Shown here piece by piece: positions 30,360-36,986 of a stretch of 43,309 nucleotides of DNA. The stretch comes from a virus: positions 1-43,309 of IMG/VR virus record IMGVR_UViG_3300042516_003060; one strand, given 5' to 3'. Position numbers and translations under genes: made by a program. Numbering within the stretch: the first letter of the stretch is position 1; each line of letters begins with the position of its first letter. The notes below the pieces were generated by a model. The model had not been told where the DNA came from and ran no database searches. It was given only the letters and a program-made list of their open reading frames with translations.

Positions 30360-30910
30360 CGCCCGAGACCTTCCTGGCGGTGGCCGACATGATCGCCGGC
30401 CACCTGCGGCTGAAAGAGGCAGACCGCTGGAGCCCGCACATCTGCCGGCTGAAATTCTTCAGCTTCACCAGTGAGTTCCCCGAGATCAGCGAGGCCCAGT
30501 TCATGTGGGCCGCTGAGCAGTGGATTCAGGGCACCGATGCCTCAGCCTTCCTTCGCTACCCCACCTGGGGTGAGCTCATGGCAGCGCTGTACCGGACAGA
30601 AGGCGGCCGGGCCAATCGCAGCTGGGGCCCGAGGGATGAGCTGCCGCCGTTCGTGCGGTTCAAGCCCGACCAGCTGGCGCTGCTGCCCACTGCACCCCGG
30701 CCGCTGGCCCCGCCGCCAGACGATCGCAACGTCGAGGCGTACCGCACGGTGGGCAGGGCCGGGGAGGCCGAGGCCCAGGGCCTCCCGCTGAAGCCAGCCG
30801 AGGAGCACCTGCTGCCGCCGGCGGTGCCCGGCCTGACCGATGAGCAATGGCAGGCCTACCTCGAGCAGGTGGACAGCCAGACGCTGGAGGAGGCGCCATG
30901 CAACTCCTGA
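30347..30910 (+). CDS. Unknown; possible helicase-loader-like protein
   Basis: The 187-residue product starts at an ATG 12 nt inside the preceding gene. Residues 1-90 are helical: PETFLAVADMIAGHLRLKEA, LKFFSFTSEFPEISEAQFMW, AAEQWIQGTDASAFLRYPTW, GELMAALYRTEGGRANRSW. Helices plus a 'FP-x-ISE-x-QF-x-W ... YPTWGEL' pattern loosely recall G39P-type helicase loader domains. The second half is Pro-rich and disordered, with LPPFVRF and a helical end (TDEQWQAYLEQVDSQTLEE). If it loads the host DnaB, it would explain replication without a phage helicase. This is inference from weak resemblance. Confidence 0.6.
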   Translation: MASLTPETFLAVADMIAGHLRLKEADRWSPHICRLKFFSFTSEFPEISEAQFMWAAEQWIQGTDASAFLRYPTWGELMAALYRTEGGRANRSWGPRDELPPFVRFKPDQLALLPTAPRPLAPPPDDRNVEAYRTVGRAGEAEAQGLPLKPAEEHLLPPAVPGLTDEQWQAYLEQVDSQTLEEAPCNS

Positions 30911-31113
30911 TCGACAGCACTGCGCTGCAGGGCATCCTCGAAAAGGGCCTGGTCGATGGGCTCTGGTCGATCGACCAGTTCAACAAAACCAGCCGCCGGG
31001 GTGAGCCGGTGCTGCCCAGCCCTGGGTTCCTCAGCGAGCACCCGGAGTTCTACGACAAGGGCTTCCGCGACCTGACGGCATTTCGCAGCGGCTGCGGCCG
31101 GCGGGTGCTGTGA
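30898..31113 (+). CDS. Small protein, unknown
   Basis: The 71-residue product starts at an ATG inside the previous gene's end. MQLLIDSTALQGILEKGLVD, then GLWSIDQFNKTSRRGEPVLP, SEHPEFYDKGFRDLTAFRSG. The N-terminal helix is followed by an aromatic-rich body. No family is recognised. The stop overlaps the next GTG. Confidence 0.6.
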   Translation: MQLLIDSTALQGILEKGLVDGLWSIDQFNKTSRRGEPVLPSPGFLSEHPEFYDKGFRDLTAFRSGCGRRVL

Positions 31114-31340
31114 CCTGGACCGATGGCTACGAGATCGGCCAGCCGGTGAAGGTGCGGCACCAGGGCGGCTGGCGACGGGGGCAGGTGGTGGCCATCCGAA
31201 CCCGAAGCTGCATGGTCCTGCTGGTGCGCGGCGGGCAACAAACAACCACCAACATCCACGACCCACGCAACATCGAACCATGCCAAGACGAGAGCCAGAA
31301 CGAACCATTGACATCGAACGATCAGCTGTCGTTCGGATGA
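31110..31340 (+). CDS. Small SH3/KOW-like protein, unknown
   Basis: The 76-residue product starts at GTG overlapping the upstream stop (GTGA). YEIGQPVKVRHQGGWRRGQV, VAIRTRSCMVLLVRGGQQTT are alternating beta strands with G-x-V-x-V-R-H..G..R.G.V, the look of a small SH3/KOW barrel that binds RNA, DNA or peptide. The tail is polar. The internal CAACCACCAAC lies 26 nt before the overlapping gene at 31280. Confidence 0.6.
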   Translation: MTWTDGYEIGQPVKVRHQGGWRRGQVVAIRTRSCMVLLVRGGQQTTTNIHDPRNIEPCQDESQNEPLTSNDQLSFG

Positions 31341-31459
31341 TGGACATGGCCCGCACCCGTGTGGAGGAAGCGGAGAGCGAGGACGCCAACTACGTGTCCA
31401 CCTGGTGGGGGGGCTATCACCGGGCCCTGGAGGACCTGCTCGCCATGGAGAACGAGTGA
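31280..31459 (+). CDS. Small acidic helical protein, unknown
   Basis: The 59-residue product starts at an ATG inside the previous gene (61-nt overlap). MPRREPERTIDIERSAVRMM, DMARTRVEEAESEDANYVST, WWGGYHRALEDLLAMENE. Two helices flank a Trp pair. Its stop overlaps the ATG of the next gene (ATGA), which supports it as real despite its size. CAACCACC occurs 26 nt upstream. Confidence 0.6.
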   Translation: MPRREPERTIDIERSAVVRMMDMARTRVEEAESEDANYVSTWWGGYHRALEDLLAMENE

Positions 31460-31686
31460 TGGCCTGGTCGATGCCCAAGCGGTACGAGTTCGAAGGCCCG
31501 CAGCCGAAGCTGGGCCCAGGCGTCAGCAGGCCCCTGCCAAAAGAGCGGACGCGGCTCTACAGAGTGAGCGTGAAGGTGCCGGGGTCGCCCGCGATGCGTG
31601 TCACAATCCCGGCCGCCAGCCGCGGTAAGGCGATTCAGTATTGCCAGAACCGCTGGCCCACCTGCTCAGCGGAGGTGATCGAGTGA
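31459..31686 (+). CDS. Small basic protein, unknown
   Basis: The 75-residue product starts at an ATG overlapping the upstream stop. MAWSMPKRYEFEGPQPKLGP, KERTRLYRVSVKVPGSPAMR, VTIPAASRGKAIQYCQNRWP. The beta-strand pair followed by a helix (SRGKAIQYCQNRW) resembles small nucleic-acid-binding folds, but no family is certain. It is followed by a hairpin and a leader peptide gene. Confidence 0.6.
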   Translation: MAWSMPKRYEFEGPQPKLGPGVSRPLPKERTRLYRVSVKVPGSPAMRVTIPAASRGKAIQYCQNRWPTCSAEVIE

Positions 31687-31699
31687 CCAGTTCTACTTA

Positions 31700-31720
31700 C
31701 ACAAGACAGGAGGTCTTGTG
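31700..31720 (+). promoter_or_regulatory. Hairpin with Shine-Dalgarno in the loop
   Basis: CACAAGAC-AGGAG-GTCTTGTG is a perfect 8-bp stem whose loop is AGGAG. The GTG at 31718 lies in the 3' arm, so the stem may control start access for the leader ORF. Confidence 0.5.
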
Positions 31721-31765
31721 AACCTGAAAGCAGCTCTTACAAGTTCCCCTATTGAAGAAGACTAA
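31718..31765 (+). CDS. Putative 15-residue leader peptide
   Basis: GTG 31718 to TAA 31765 encodes MNLKAALTSSPIEED. AGGAGG lies 5 nt before the start, and the stop overlaps the ATG of the next gene (TAATG). Its position in a hairpin and the coupled stop-start suggest translational control of the downstream gene. It is very short, so it is tentative. Confidence 0.4.
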   Translation: MNLKAALTSSPIEED

Positions 31766-32289
31766 TGACTGAACTATCACCCGCTGCACAGGCGGTCCTG
31801 ACAGAGATTACACAGCAGGAATATTCCTTAGATCCTGCCGACATCCCAATCGAAGCGGTCCGCATGGCTTACATTGCCGCCGCCGCTCTAGAAGCTGCTG
31901 CAGATCAGGTGGTGCCGGAAGAGCTTGCTTCTTTGAGCAAGTGCCCTGAACGCCATGAAGTGCGCCGCAAACTTCTCGCCATCGCCGCCGAGCTACGCGA
32001 CAACAACACGCCGTACATGATGTTGTCCCACAGCTTGAGGAACACACTAATGGAATGGCAACCGATTGAACTGGCGCCAAAGGATAAAATTATCCTGCTG
32101 TATAGACCGGGGCATTGTGTGCCCTGGCAATCTGTAGCGCCAGGAAAGTACGACGACGATAAGTATGCAAAAAGGCCACGCCCCTTCTGGGTTTCTTGGC
32201 TGCTATGCAGCGGCAAGACCGACGACAGGGCCTATCCACCCACGCATTGGATACCTATGCCAAATCCACCCGCTAGTGAGGAGATCTAG
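31765..32289 (+). CDS. DUF551-like protein
   Basis: The product has 174 residues and its ATG overlaps the leader stop. The N-terminal half is helical (EAVRMAYIAAAALEAAADQV, CPERHEVRRKLLAIAAELRD). The C-terminal half, MEWQPIELAPKDKIILLYRP then THWIPMPNPP, is the DUF551 signature seen in many temperate phages. Its role is unknown. This gene and the next are clearly more AT-rich than the surrounding genes, which suggests separate acquisition. Confidence 0.75.
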   Translation: MTELSPAAQAVLTEITQQEYSLDPADIPIEAVRMAYIAAAALEAAADQVVPEELASLSKCPERHEVRRKLLAIAAELRDNNTPYMMLSHSLRNTLMEWQPIELAPKDKIILLYRPGHCVPWQSVAPGKYDDDKYAKRPRPFWVSWLLCSGKTDDRAYPPTHWIPMPNPPASEEI

Positions 32290-32295
32290 AGGATC

Positions 32296-32529
32296 ATGGA
32301 AAGCATCACAGTCAAGCTCACCTACTTCAAACGTAATGGCAAGTTTTACGACCAAGGGGAGTTTCTGGCATCCGCTCACACCCCGCTCTATCAGATATGG
32401 GAAAACGTAAGAGACATGAGAAGTCTTGGTAAGTTGCCTGGACTGGTTGATGGCGCTGGCCAGGAATTCAACATTCTTGTTGAAGCGCCGGGGCATCCGC
32501 ACGAGCACCCACACATTGTCATGACTTAA
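32296..32529 (+). CDS. Small protein, unknown
   Basis: The 77-residue product starts at an ATG with AGAGGAT upstream. MESITVKLTYFKRNGKFYDQ, GEFLASAHTPLYQIWENVRD, MRSLGKLPGLVDGAGQEFNI. Beta-strand pair, helix, beta; His-rich end (GHPHEHPHIV). AT-rich like its upstream neighbour. Unrecognised. Confidence 0.65.
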   Translation: MESITVKLTYFKRNGKFYDQGEFLASAHTPLYQIWENVRDMRSLGKLPGLVDGAGQEFNILVEAPGHPHEHPHIVMT

Positions 32530-32590
32530 TCAATCCCCTAGTGACCACCACTAATCACCGCCCCTAGAGATTTCAACTTCAGGAACCACC

Positions 32591-32767
32591 ATGGCTGAAC
32601 CTTCCCTGAACCGGGCCGAGCTTGATGGCCGCCGCTGGGTCTGGCATGAGGGCGGATGGCTGGAGCACGACTGCCAGCGCGGAGGCTTCCGCCACTCTGG
32701 CCAGCCCCCGGACACCGCTCACTTTTTCAACCACAAACAGTGGGCTCTCTCCCACCTGCGCCGTTGA
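32591..32767 (+). CDS. Small Trp/His-rich protein, unknown
   Basis: The 58-residue product starts at an ATG with AACCACC directly before it. MAEPSLNRAELDGRRWVWHE, GGWLEHDCQRGGFRHSGQPP, TAHFFNHKQWALSHL. High Trp and His content with a single Cys; it may be a small zinc- or nucleic-acid-binding protein. No family is known to me. Confidence 0.55.
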   Translation: MAEPSLNRAELDGRRWVWHEGGWLEHDCQRGGFRHSGQPPDTAHFFNHKQWALSHLRR

Positions 32768-32783
32768 CCATCAGCCTGTAGAC

Positions 32784-32795
32784 CACTCGCTCTAA
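32784..32795 (+). repeat. CACTCGCTCTAA start-proximal repeat
   Basis: CACTCGCTCTAA lies 5 nt before the ATG at 32801. The identical 12-mer lies at 33018, directly before the next ATG. Confidence 0.5.
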
Positions 32796-32800
32796 TTCCC

Positions 32801-33016
32801 ATGGCTGAAGAGAAACTCCCTGCCGTCGTCGTAGCCGCTCTGGTCAAGGCTGAGTGCGCCCTGGCCGACATTGCCGAGGGCGAAGGGGAGAACGATGACA
32901 CCAGGGCTGATGCTCTGGAGTGGGCTGAGAAAAGGGCAGCCAAGGCGCTGGCCCGCATTCGCCCGATCATGCGCCAGTACGAAATCATCACTTCCGAATG
33001 GCCATCTGCCTCCTAG
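32801..33016 (+). CDS. Small acidic helical protein, unknown
   Basis: The 71-residue product starts at an ATG without a Shine-Dalgarno, after the CACTCGCTCTAA repeat. LPAVVVAALVKAECALADIA, EGEGENDDTRADALEWAEKR, AAKALARIRPIMRQYEIITS. Two long helices with an acidic loop. Not recognised. Confidence 0.6.
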   Translation: MAEEKLPAVVVAALVKAECALADIAEGEGENDDTRADALEWAEKRAAKALARIRPIMRQYEIITSEWPSAS

Positions 33017-33017
33017 A

Positions 33018-33029
33018 CACTCGCTCTAA
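33018..33029 (+). repeat. CACTCGCTCTAA start-proximal repeat
   Basis: An identical 12-mer to 32784, directly abutting the exonuclease ATG at 33030. CTAGAC precedes it, as GTAGACC precedes the first copy. Confidence 0.5.
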
Positions 33030-33770
33030 ATGAAAGCCCTCATCGACACCGAGGTTTATCTCTACCGCTCAGCCGCAGCTTGCGAGTTCGAGGCGGAATG
33101 GGGCCCCGATGACTGGACCTACCTCTGCCGCCACGGCGATGCGCAGGCAGCGTTCCAGGATGCCATCGGCGAGATCCGCGACACCCTCCCCGATCATCAG
33201 CCGGTGCTGGTGTTCAGCGATCGGGTCTCCTTCCGCTATGGCGTCTGGCCCCAGTACAAGGCCAACCGCAAGGCCAACCGCAAGCCCGCCGGCTACCGGC
33301 AGCTGGTGGACTGGGTGAGCAAGGCGGCCCCGGCCCGTGGCTGGGAGGTGATGAGGCTGCCCGACATCGAGGGCGACGACGTGCTCGGCGTGCTCTACGA
33401 GGAGGGCGACGTGATCGTGTCGATCGACAAGGACATGCTCACCCTGCCCGGCCTGCACCTGCGCGATGGTGAGCGGATGGAAGTGAGCCGGCTGGAGGCC
33501 GACCGCAACTTCTACGCCCAGGTGCTGACCGGGGACACCAGCGATAACTACCCCGGCTGTCCGGGCTATGGCCCGGTGACGGCACAGAAGGCCCTGGCCG
33601 GTTGTGATGCAGAGGTGCAGATGTGGGCCGAGGTGCTCAAGGCCTACGACAAGAAGGGCTATGGCGAGGCCTATGCCATCACCCAGGCACGGTGCGCACG
33701 CATCCTTCGCGCTGGCGAGTACGACTTGACGGCCGGGGCTCCCCTGCTATGGAACCCGCCGGTAGCCTGA
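33030..33770 (+). CDS. 5'-3' exonuclease (T7 gp6-like, FEN family)
   Basis: The product has 246 residues; T7 gp6 has 300. LIDTEVYLYRSAAACE gives the first metal-binding Asp; SFRYGVWPQYKANR is the family's basic helix; MRLPDIEGDDVLGVLY and VIVSIDKDMLTLPG give the acidic pairs; LTGDTSDNYPGCPGYGPVTA is the helix-3-turn-helix. It removes RNA primers and degrades host DNA ends. The N-terminal region is complete, so it looks active. The start directly follows the CACTCGCTCTAA repeat, with no Shine-Dalgarno. Confidence 0.92.
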   Translation: MKALIDTEVYLYRSAAACEFEAEWGPDDWTYLCRHGDAQAAFQDAIGEIRDTLPDHQPVLVFSDRVSFRYGVWPQYKANRKANRKPAGYRQLVDWVSKAAPARGWEVMRLPDIEGDDVLGVLYEEGDVIVSIDKDMLTLPGLHLRDGERMEVSRLEADRNFYAQVLTGDTSDNYPGCPGYGPVTAQKALAGCDAEVQMWAEVLKAYDKKGYGEAYAITQARCARILRAGEYDLTAGAPLLWNPPVA

Positions 33771-33776
33771 GGTAGC

Positions 33777-33792
33777 TCTGCACCTATGGAGT
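33777..33792 (+). promoter_or_regulatory. Candidate promoter dyad before head-gene run
   Basis: TCTGCA-CCTA-TGGAGT, preceded by TAGCCTGAG, close to the TAGCATGAG that precedes the copies at 9834 and 39063. It begins the late plus-strand run and overlaps the GTG at 33791. Confidence 0.6.
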
Positions 33793-33976
33793 GCTTCAGC
33801 CACTCGTTACTGACGCACTGATCGAGAAGCTCAGGGCCATCTTCCCCGATGTCCCTGGCCGGTCGATGTCCCATCGGGAGATTGACCACTGGATTGGCCA
33901 ACAGGAAGTGATCAACTACCTCGCCAAGCTGCACGAGGAGCAGCAGTCGGAGCCCCTCAATCTGGAGGCGCTCTGA
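33791..33976 (+). CDS. Small protein before the gp6.7-like genes
   Basis: The 61-residue product as drawn starts at GTG 33791, which falls at the edge of the promoter-like dyad; the true start could be further in. VTDALIEKLRAIFPDVPGRS, then MSHREIDHWIGQQEVINYLA, KLHEEQQSEPLN, helical. Its stop overlaps the next ATG. Function is unknown; small genes occupy this place in other T7-like phages. Confidence 0.6.
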   Translation: MLQPLVTDALIEKLRAIFPDVPGRSMSHREIDHWIGQQEVINYLAKLHEEQQSEPLNLEAL

Positions 33977-34377
33977 TGTGCTTCGGTTCGCCGCCGCCGG
34001 CCACGATCACGATGCCCGACACCGGGGCATACGACCGCATGGCTGATCTGCAGATCGCCGCCATGCAGCAACAGCAGCAGGGCCAGGCGTCGCTCATGCA
34101 GTCCCAGCTCAATCAATCGCTGCGGGAACAGGAGGCGGCGCTGAGCGAGCTGCGCGACTTCAAGGTTCAGCAGGCCAATGACACAGCAGCGAATGCGGCC
34201 AGGCTGGCTGCGCTGATCGGCACGCCGCCGCCGGAGAAAAGCGCGCAGGCCCCGGTGATCGGTTCGTCTCGGCAGGAGGTGGCCAAGCCGAAAGGCAAAG
34301 CCAGCCTGCGGATCGACCGGCCGGCGCCCACCACCCAGGCCGCAGGCACTGGCCTGAACATCACAACCGCCAGCTAG
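33976..34377 (+). CDS. Small virion protein, gp6.7/7.3-like, paralogue 1
   Basis: The 133-residue product begins MCFGSPPPATI and ends SLRIDRPAPTTQAAGTGLNI plus a short tail. The middle is a Gln-rich helix (MQQQQQGQASLMQSQLNQSL). Two following genes share the MC start and the SLRI...G-x-GLNI end. T7 gp6.7 begins MCFSP and gp7.3 ends in a similar SLSV...GGGINI (from memory), and both are minor virion proteins made just before the portal, as here. They are needed for infectious particles in T7. Confidence 0.75.
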   Translation: MCFGSPPPATITMPDTGAYDRMADLQIAAMQQQQQGQASLMQSQLNQSLREQEAALSELRDFKVQQANDTAANAARLAALIGTPPPEKSAQAPVIGSSRQEVAKPKGKASLRIDRPAPTTQAAGTGLNITTAS

Positions 34378-34379
34378 CC

Positions 34380-34775
34380 ATGTGCTTCGGACGACCCAGC
34401 GCGCCTGTCATCCAGTACCAGGGCCCAGACCCCAAGGACGTCGAGCGGCAGAACCAGCAGCTGCAGCTCTACATGCAGCAGTCTGCGCAGCAGCAGGAGC
34501 AGTTTGCGACCTCGCTGCAGCAGCAGATCGACCAGGCCAATGCTGCAGCTGAGGCGCAGCGACGCCAGCTTGACCAAGAGCGGCAGGCTGCAGCGGCGTC
34601 GATGGCGGCACAGCAGCAGTCGGGCTATGCGGCGGCCACTGCGACGCAGACCGACCCCATTGGTGCCCAGGTCACGGAGACCGTGCAACCGAAGAAGAAT
34701 CCAAGGAACAGTTTGCGGATTGCGCCTGGCTCAGTGGCATCGGCAGCCGGCACCGGCATCAACATCGGAGTCTGA
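34380..34775 (+). CDS. Small virion protein, gp6.7/7.3-like, paralogue 2
   Basis: The 131-residue product starts with ATG 2 nt after paralogue 1. It begins MCFGRPSAPVIQYQGPDPKD, has a long Gln-rich coiled coil (QLYMQQSAQQQEQFATSLQQ) and ends NSLRIAPGSVASAAGTGINI. Conserved ends with a variable middle suggest that the ends are functional tags, for instance for packaging into the virion. No catalytic motif. Confidence 0.75.
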   Translation: MCFGRPSAPVIQYQGPDPKDVERQNQQLQLYMQQSAQQQEQFATSLQQQIDQANAAAEAQRRQLDQERQAAAASMAAQQQSGYAAATATQTDPIGAQVTETVQPKKNPRNSLRIAPGSVASAAGTGINIGV

Positions 34776-34777
34776 TC

Positions 34778-35347
34778 ATGTGCCTCGCAACTGGCAAAGC
34801 CAACGTCGATCCTGACCTGGGGCAGACCTACACCCAGTTCACTTCACTCCTCGATGCCAACACGAAGCTGCGGCAGCAGGCGCGGGACGCTGGCCAGCGG
34901 GGAAACATCTCGATGCCGCTGTCGCAGGTGCAGGCCCAGGCCAGCAAGACGATCCTGAAAGAACAGGGCAGGCGGGATGATCTGCGCGCCCAGTACGCGG
35001 CGGCGGAGAAGGCGGCAAACGATCAGCTGAAGCAGATTGCCGAGCAGCAGAAGCAGGCCGCGCTGGCCCGGCAGGCTGAGCTCGCACGCCAGGCGCAGCT
35101 GGCCAGCCAGGCTGAGGCCGCACGGATGGCGCAGCAGCAGCAGCTGGCCCAGGAGCAGCTGGCCACCAACGCCATGTCGGCATCCATGCGGGTGCTGGGG
35201 CAGGCATCGCCCACCACTGGCGCCCCCACCGCGCAGACCACAGGCAGCCGGGGCCGCGGGCGGGTGCGGCAATCGGCGGTGACACAGAGCTTGCGAATCG
35301 GCAGCTCAAGCCAGGCCCCAGGCGTTGGCCTGAACATTGGAGGCTGA
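34778..35347 (+). CDS. Small virion protein, gp6.7/7.3-like, paralogue 3
   Basis: The 189-residue product starts with ATG 2 nt after paralogue 2. It begins MCLATGKANVDPDLGQTYTQ and ends SLRIGSSSQAPGVGLNIGG. The longer middle is an Ala/Gln/Arg-rich coiled coil (AALARQAELARQAQLASQAE). The body therefore resembles the internal gp14-like protein in style. It is translationally linked to the portal gene, 4 nt downstream. Confidence 0.75.
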   Translation: MCLATGKANVDPDLGQTYTQFTSLLDANTKLRQQARDAGQRGNISMPLSQVQAQASKTILKEQGRRDDLRAQYAAAEKAANDQLKQIAEQQKQAALARQAELARQAQLASQAEAARMAQQQQLAQEQLATNAMSASMRVLGQASPTTGAPTAQTTGSRGRGRVRQSAVTQSLRIGSSSQAPGVGLNIGG

Positions 35348-35351
35348 CCGG

Positions 35352-36986
35352 ATGACCTGCGCCAAGCGCTACGCCGCACTCGAAGGGGACCGCAACTACT
35401 ACCTGGAGAGGGCGCGCACGTCGGCCCGGCTGACGCTGCCCTACCTGATCCCGCTCAGCGACGACCCGGCCAGCAGCGATTCACAGGAGTGGTCGCTGCC
35501 GTGGAATGGCATCGGCGCCCGTGGCGTTCACAACCTGGCGAGCCGGCTGCTGCTGGCGCTGCTGCCGCCGACCGAGACGTTTTTCCGCTTCACCATCGAC
35601 GAGATGGAGATGGCGAAGAACGAGCAGGAGCAGATCGCCGCCGGCGCCACGCCGCAGGATCTGGGGCGCGCCAAGAGCGAGTTCGACCTGGCGCTGGCGC
35701 GGCTTGAGCGGGCCGTGCTGCGCAGCATCGAGGCATCGAACGACCGGGTGGCCGTTCACGAAATGCTGCTGCACCTGATCGTGGGCGGGAACGTCCTGCT
35801 CTACGTGTCGGAGGACGGGCTGAAGTGCTACCACCTCAACCGGTACGTGTGCCGGCGCGACCCCATGGGCAACCCCATGGAGGCGATCGTGTGCGAGGTG
35901 CTGTCGGTCGAGGCCCTGCCCGATGCCGCCCGCAAGCTGCTCGACGACCACGACGGCGAAGTGGGTGGCGTGGTGGATGACGACCCCACCCCGCAGTACG
36001 AGCGGACGGTGCGGGTCTACACCCACATCAAGTGGGAGGGCAAGAAGGTCCGCTGGCATCAGGAGCTCAAGGACCAGGAGATCCCCGACACCAGCGGCAG
36101 CGCCGATCTCAGCGAGTCGCCCTGGCTGCCGCTGCGGATGTACCGCATCGACGGGCAGGGCTACAGCCCTGGCTACATCGAGGCCGCGTGCATCGCCGAT
36201 CTGCAGACCGCTGAGGCCCTGAGCCAGGCGATCAGCGAGGGGGCGCTGGCGTCGGCCCAGGTGAAACACCTGGTCAAGCCGAGCGGAATCGCCAACGCCA
36301 AGAAGCTGGCGGAAGCGGCCAACGGGGCCTATCTGCCCGGCAACCCCGATGACGTGTTCACCATCCAGGTGAACAAGGCGGCCGATCTGAATGTGGCGGA
36401 CCAGCGCCTGACGCGGATCGAGGCGCGGCTGTCGCAGGCCTTCATGCTCGCCGACATCCGCGACAGCGAGCGCACCACCGCCGAGGAGGTGCGGCTGCAG
36501 GCGCTGCAGATCGAGAACAGCCTGGGCTCCATCTACGCCATCCTCACTACCGAGTTCCAGCAGCCGTATGTGTCGCGGAAGCTGGGGCTGCTGACCCGCA
36601 AGGGCAAGATGCCCAAGCTGCCGCCGGATCTGGTCAAGCCGGTGGTGAGTGTTGGCCTGGCCGCCGTGGGCCGGGGCAACGACTTGGAGAAGACCGCACG
36701 GTTCATGACGATCCTCCAGCAGTCGCTGGGGCCGGAGGGGATCACCACCTACGTGGTGCCGTCTGAGCTGATCCGCCGCCTGGCCGGCGCGATGGGCATG
36801 GACATCATCGGCCTGGTGAAGACCGAGGAACAGCTGGCTGCCGAACAGCAGCAGGCCCAGCAGATGGCGATGGCGCAGCAGGCGATGGCGGCCGGCATGG
36901 CCGACCCGCAGAAGCTGGCCAACGCCGCCGCCACCAGCCAGGAGATGGCGGCACCACAACCACCCACTGAGGCAGAAGCCGCATGA
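35352..36986 (+). CDS. Portal protein (T7 gp8-like)
   Basis: The product has 544 residues; T7 gp8 has 536. KRYAALEGDRNYYLERARTS, then PLSDD..., SLPWNGIGARGVHNLASRLL and LALLPPTETFFRF, matches the head-tail connector N-terminus. Later YISEDG/LNRYVCRRDP-type and YSPGYIEAACIADLQTAEAL motifs follow, and the C-terminus is a Gln/Ala-rich helix. It forms the dodecameric ring through which DNA is packed. ATG 35352 has GGAGG 8 nt upstream; the in-frame TTG at 35337 lies in the previous gene. Confidence 0.95.
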   Translation: MTCAKRYAALEGDRNYYLERARTSARLTLPYLIPLSDDPASSDSQEWSLPWNGIGARGVHNLASRLLLALLPPTETFFRFTIDEMEMAKNEQEQIAAGATPQDLGRAKSEFDLALARLERAVLRSIEASNDRVAVHEMLLHLIVGGNVLLYVSEDGLKCYHLNRYVCRRDPMGNPMEAIVCEVLSVEALPDAARKLLDDHDGEVGGVVDDDPTPQYERTVRVYTHIKWEGKKVRWHQELKDQEIPDTSGSADLSESPWLPLRMYRIDGQGYSPGYIEAACIADLQTAEALSQAISEGALASAQVKHLVKPSGIANAKKLAEAANGAYLPGNPDDVFTIQVNKAADLNVADQRLTRIEARLSQAFMLADIRDSERTTAEEVRLQALQIENSLGSIYAILTTEFQQPYVSRKLGLLTRKGKMPKLPPDLVKPVVSVGLAAVGRGNDLEKTARFMTILQQSLGPEGITTYVVPSELIRRLAGAMGMDIIGLVKTEEQLAAEQQQAQQMAMAQQAMAAGMADPQKLANAAATSQEMAAPQPPTEAEAA

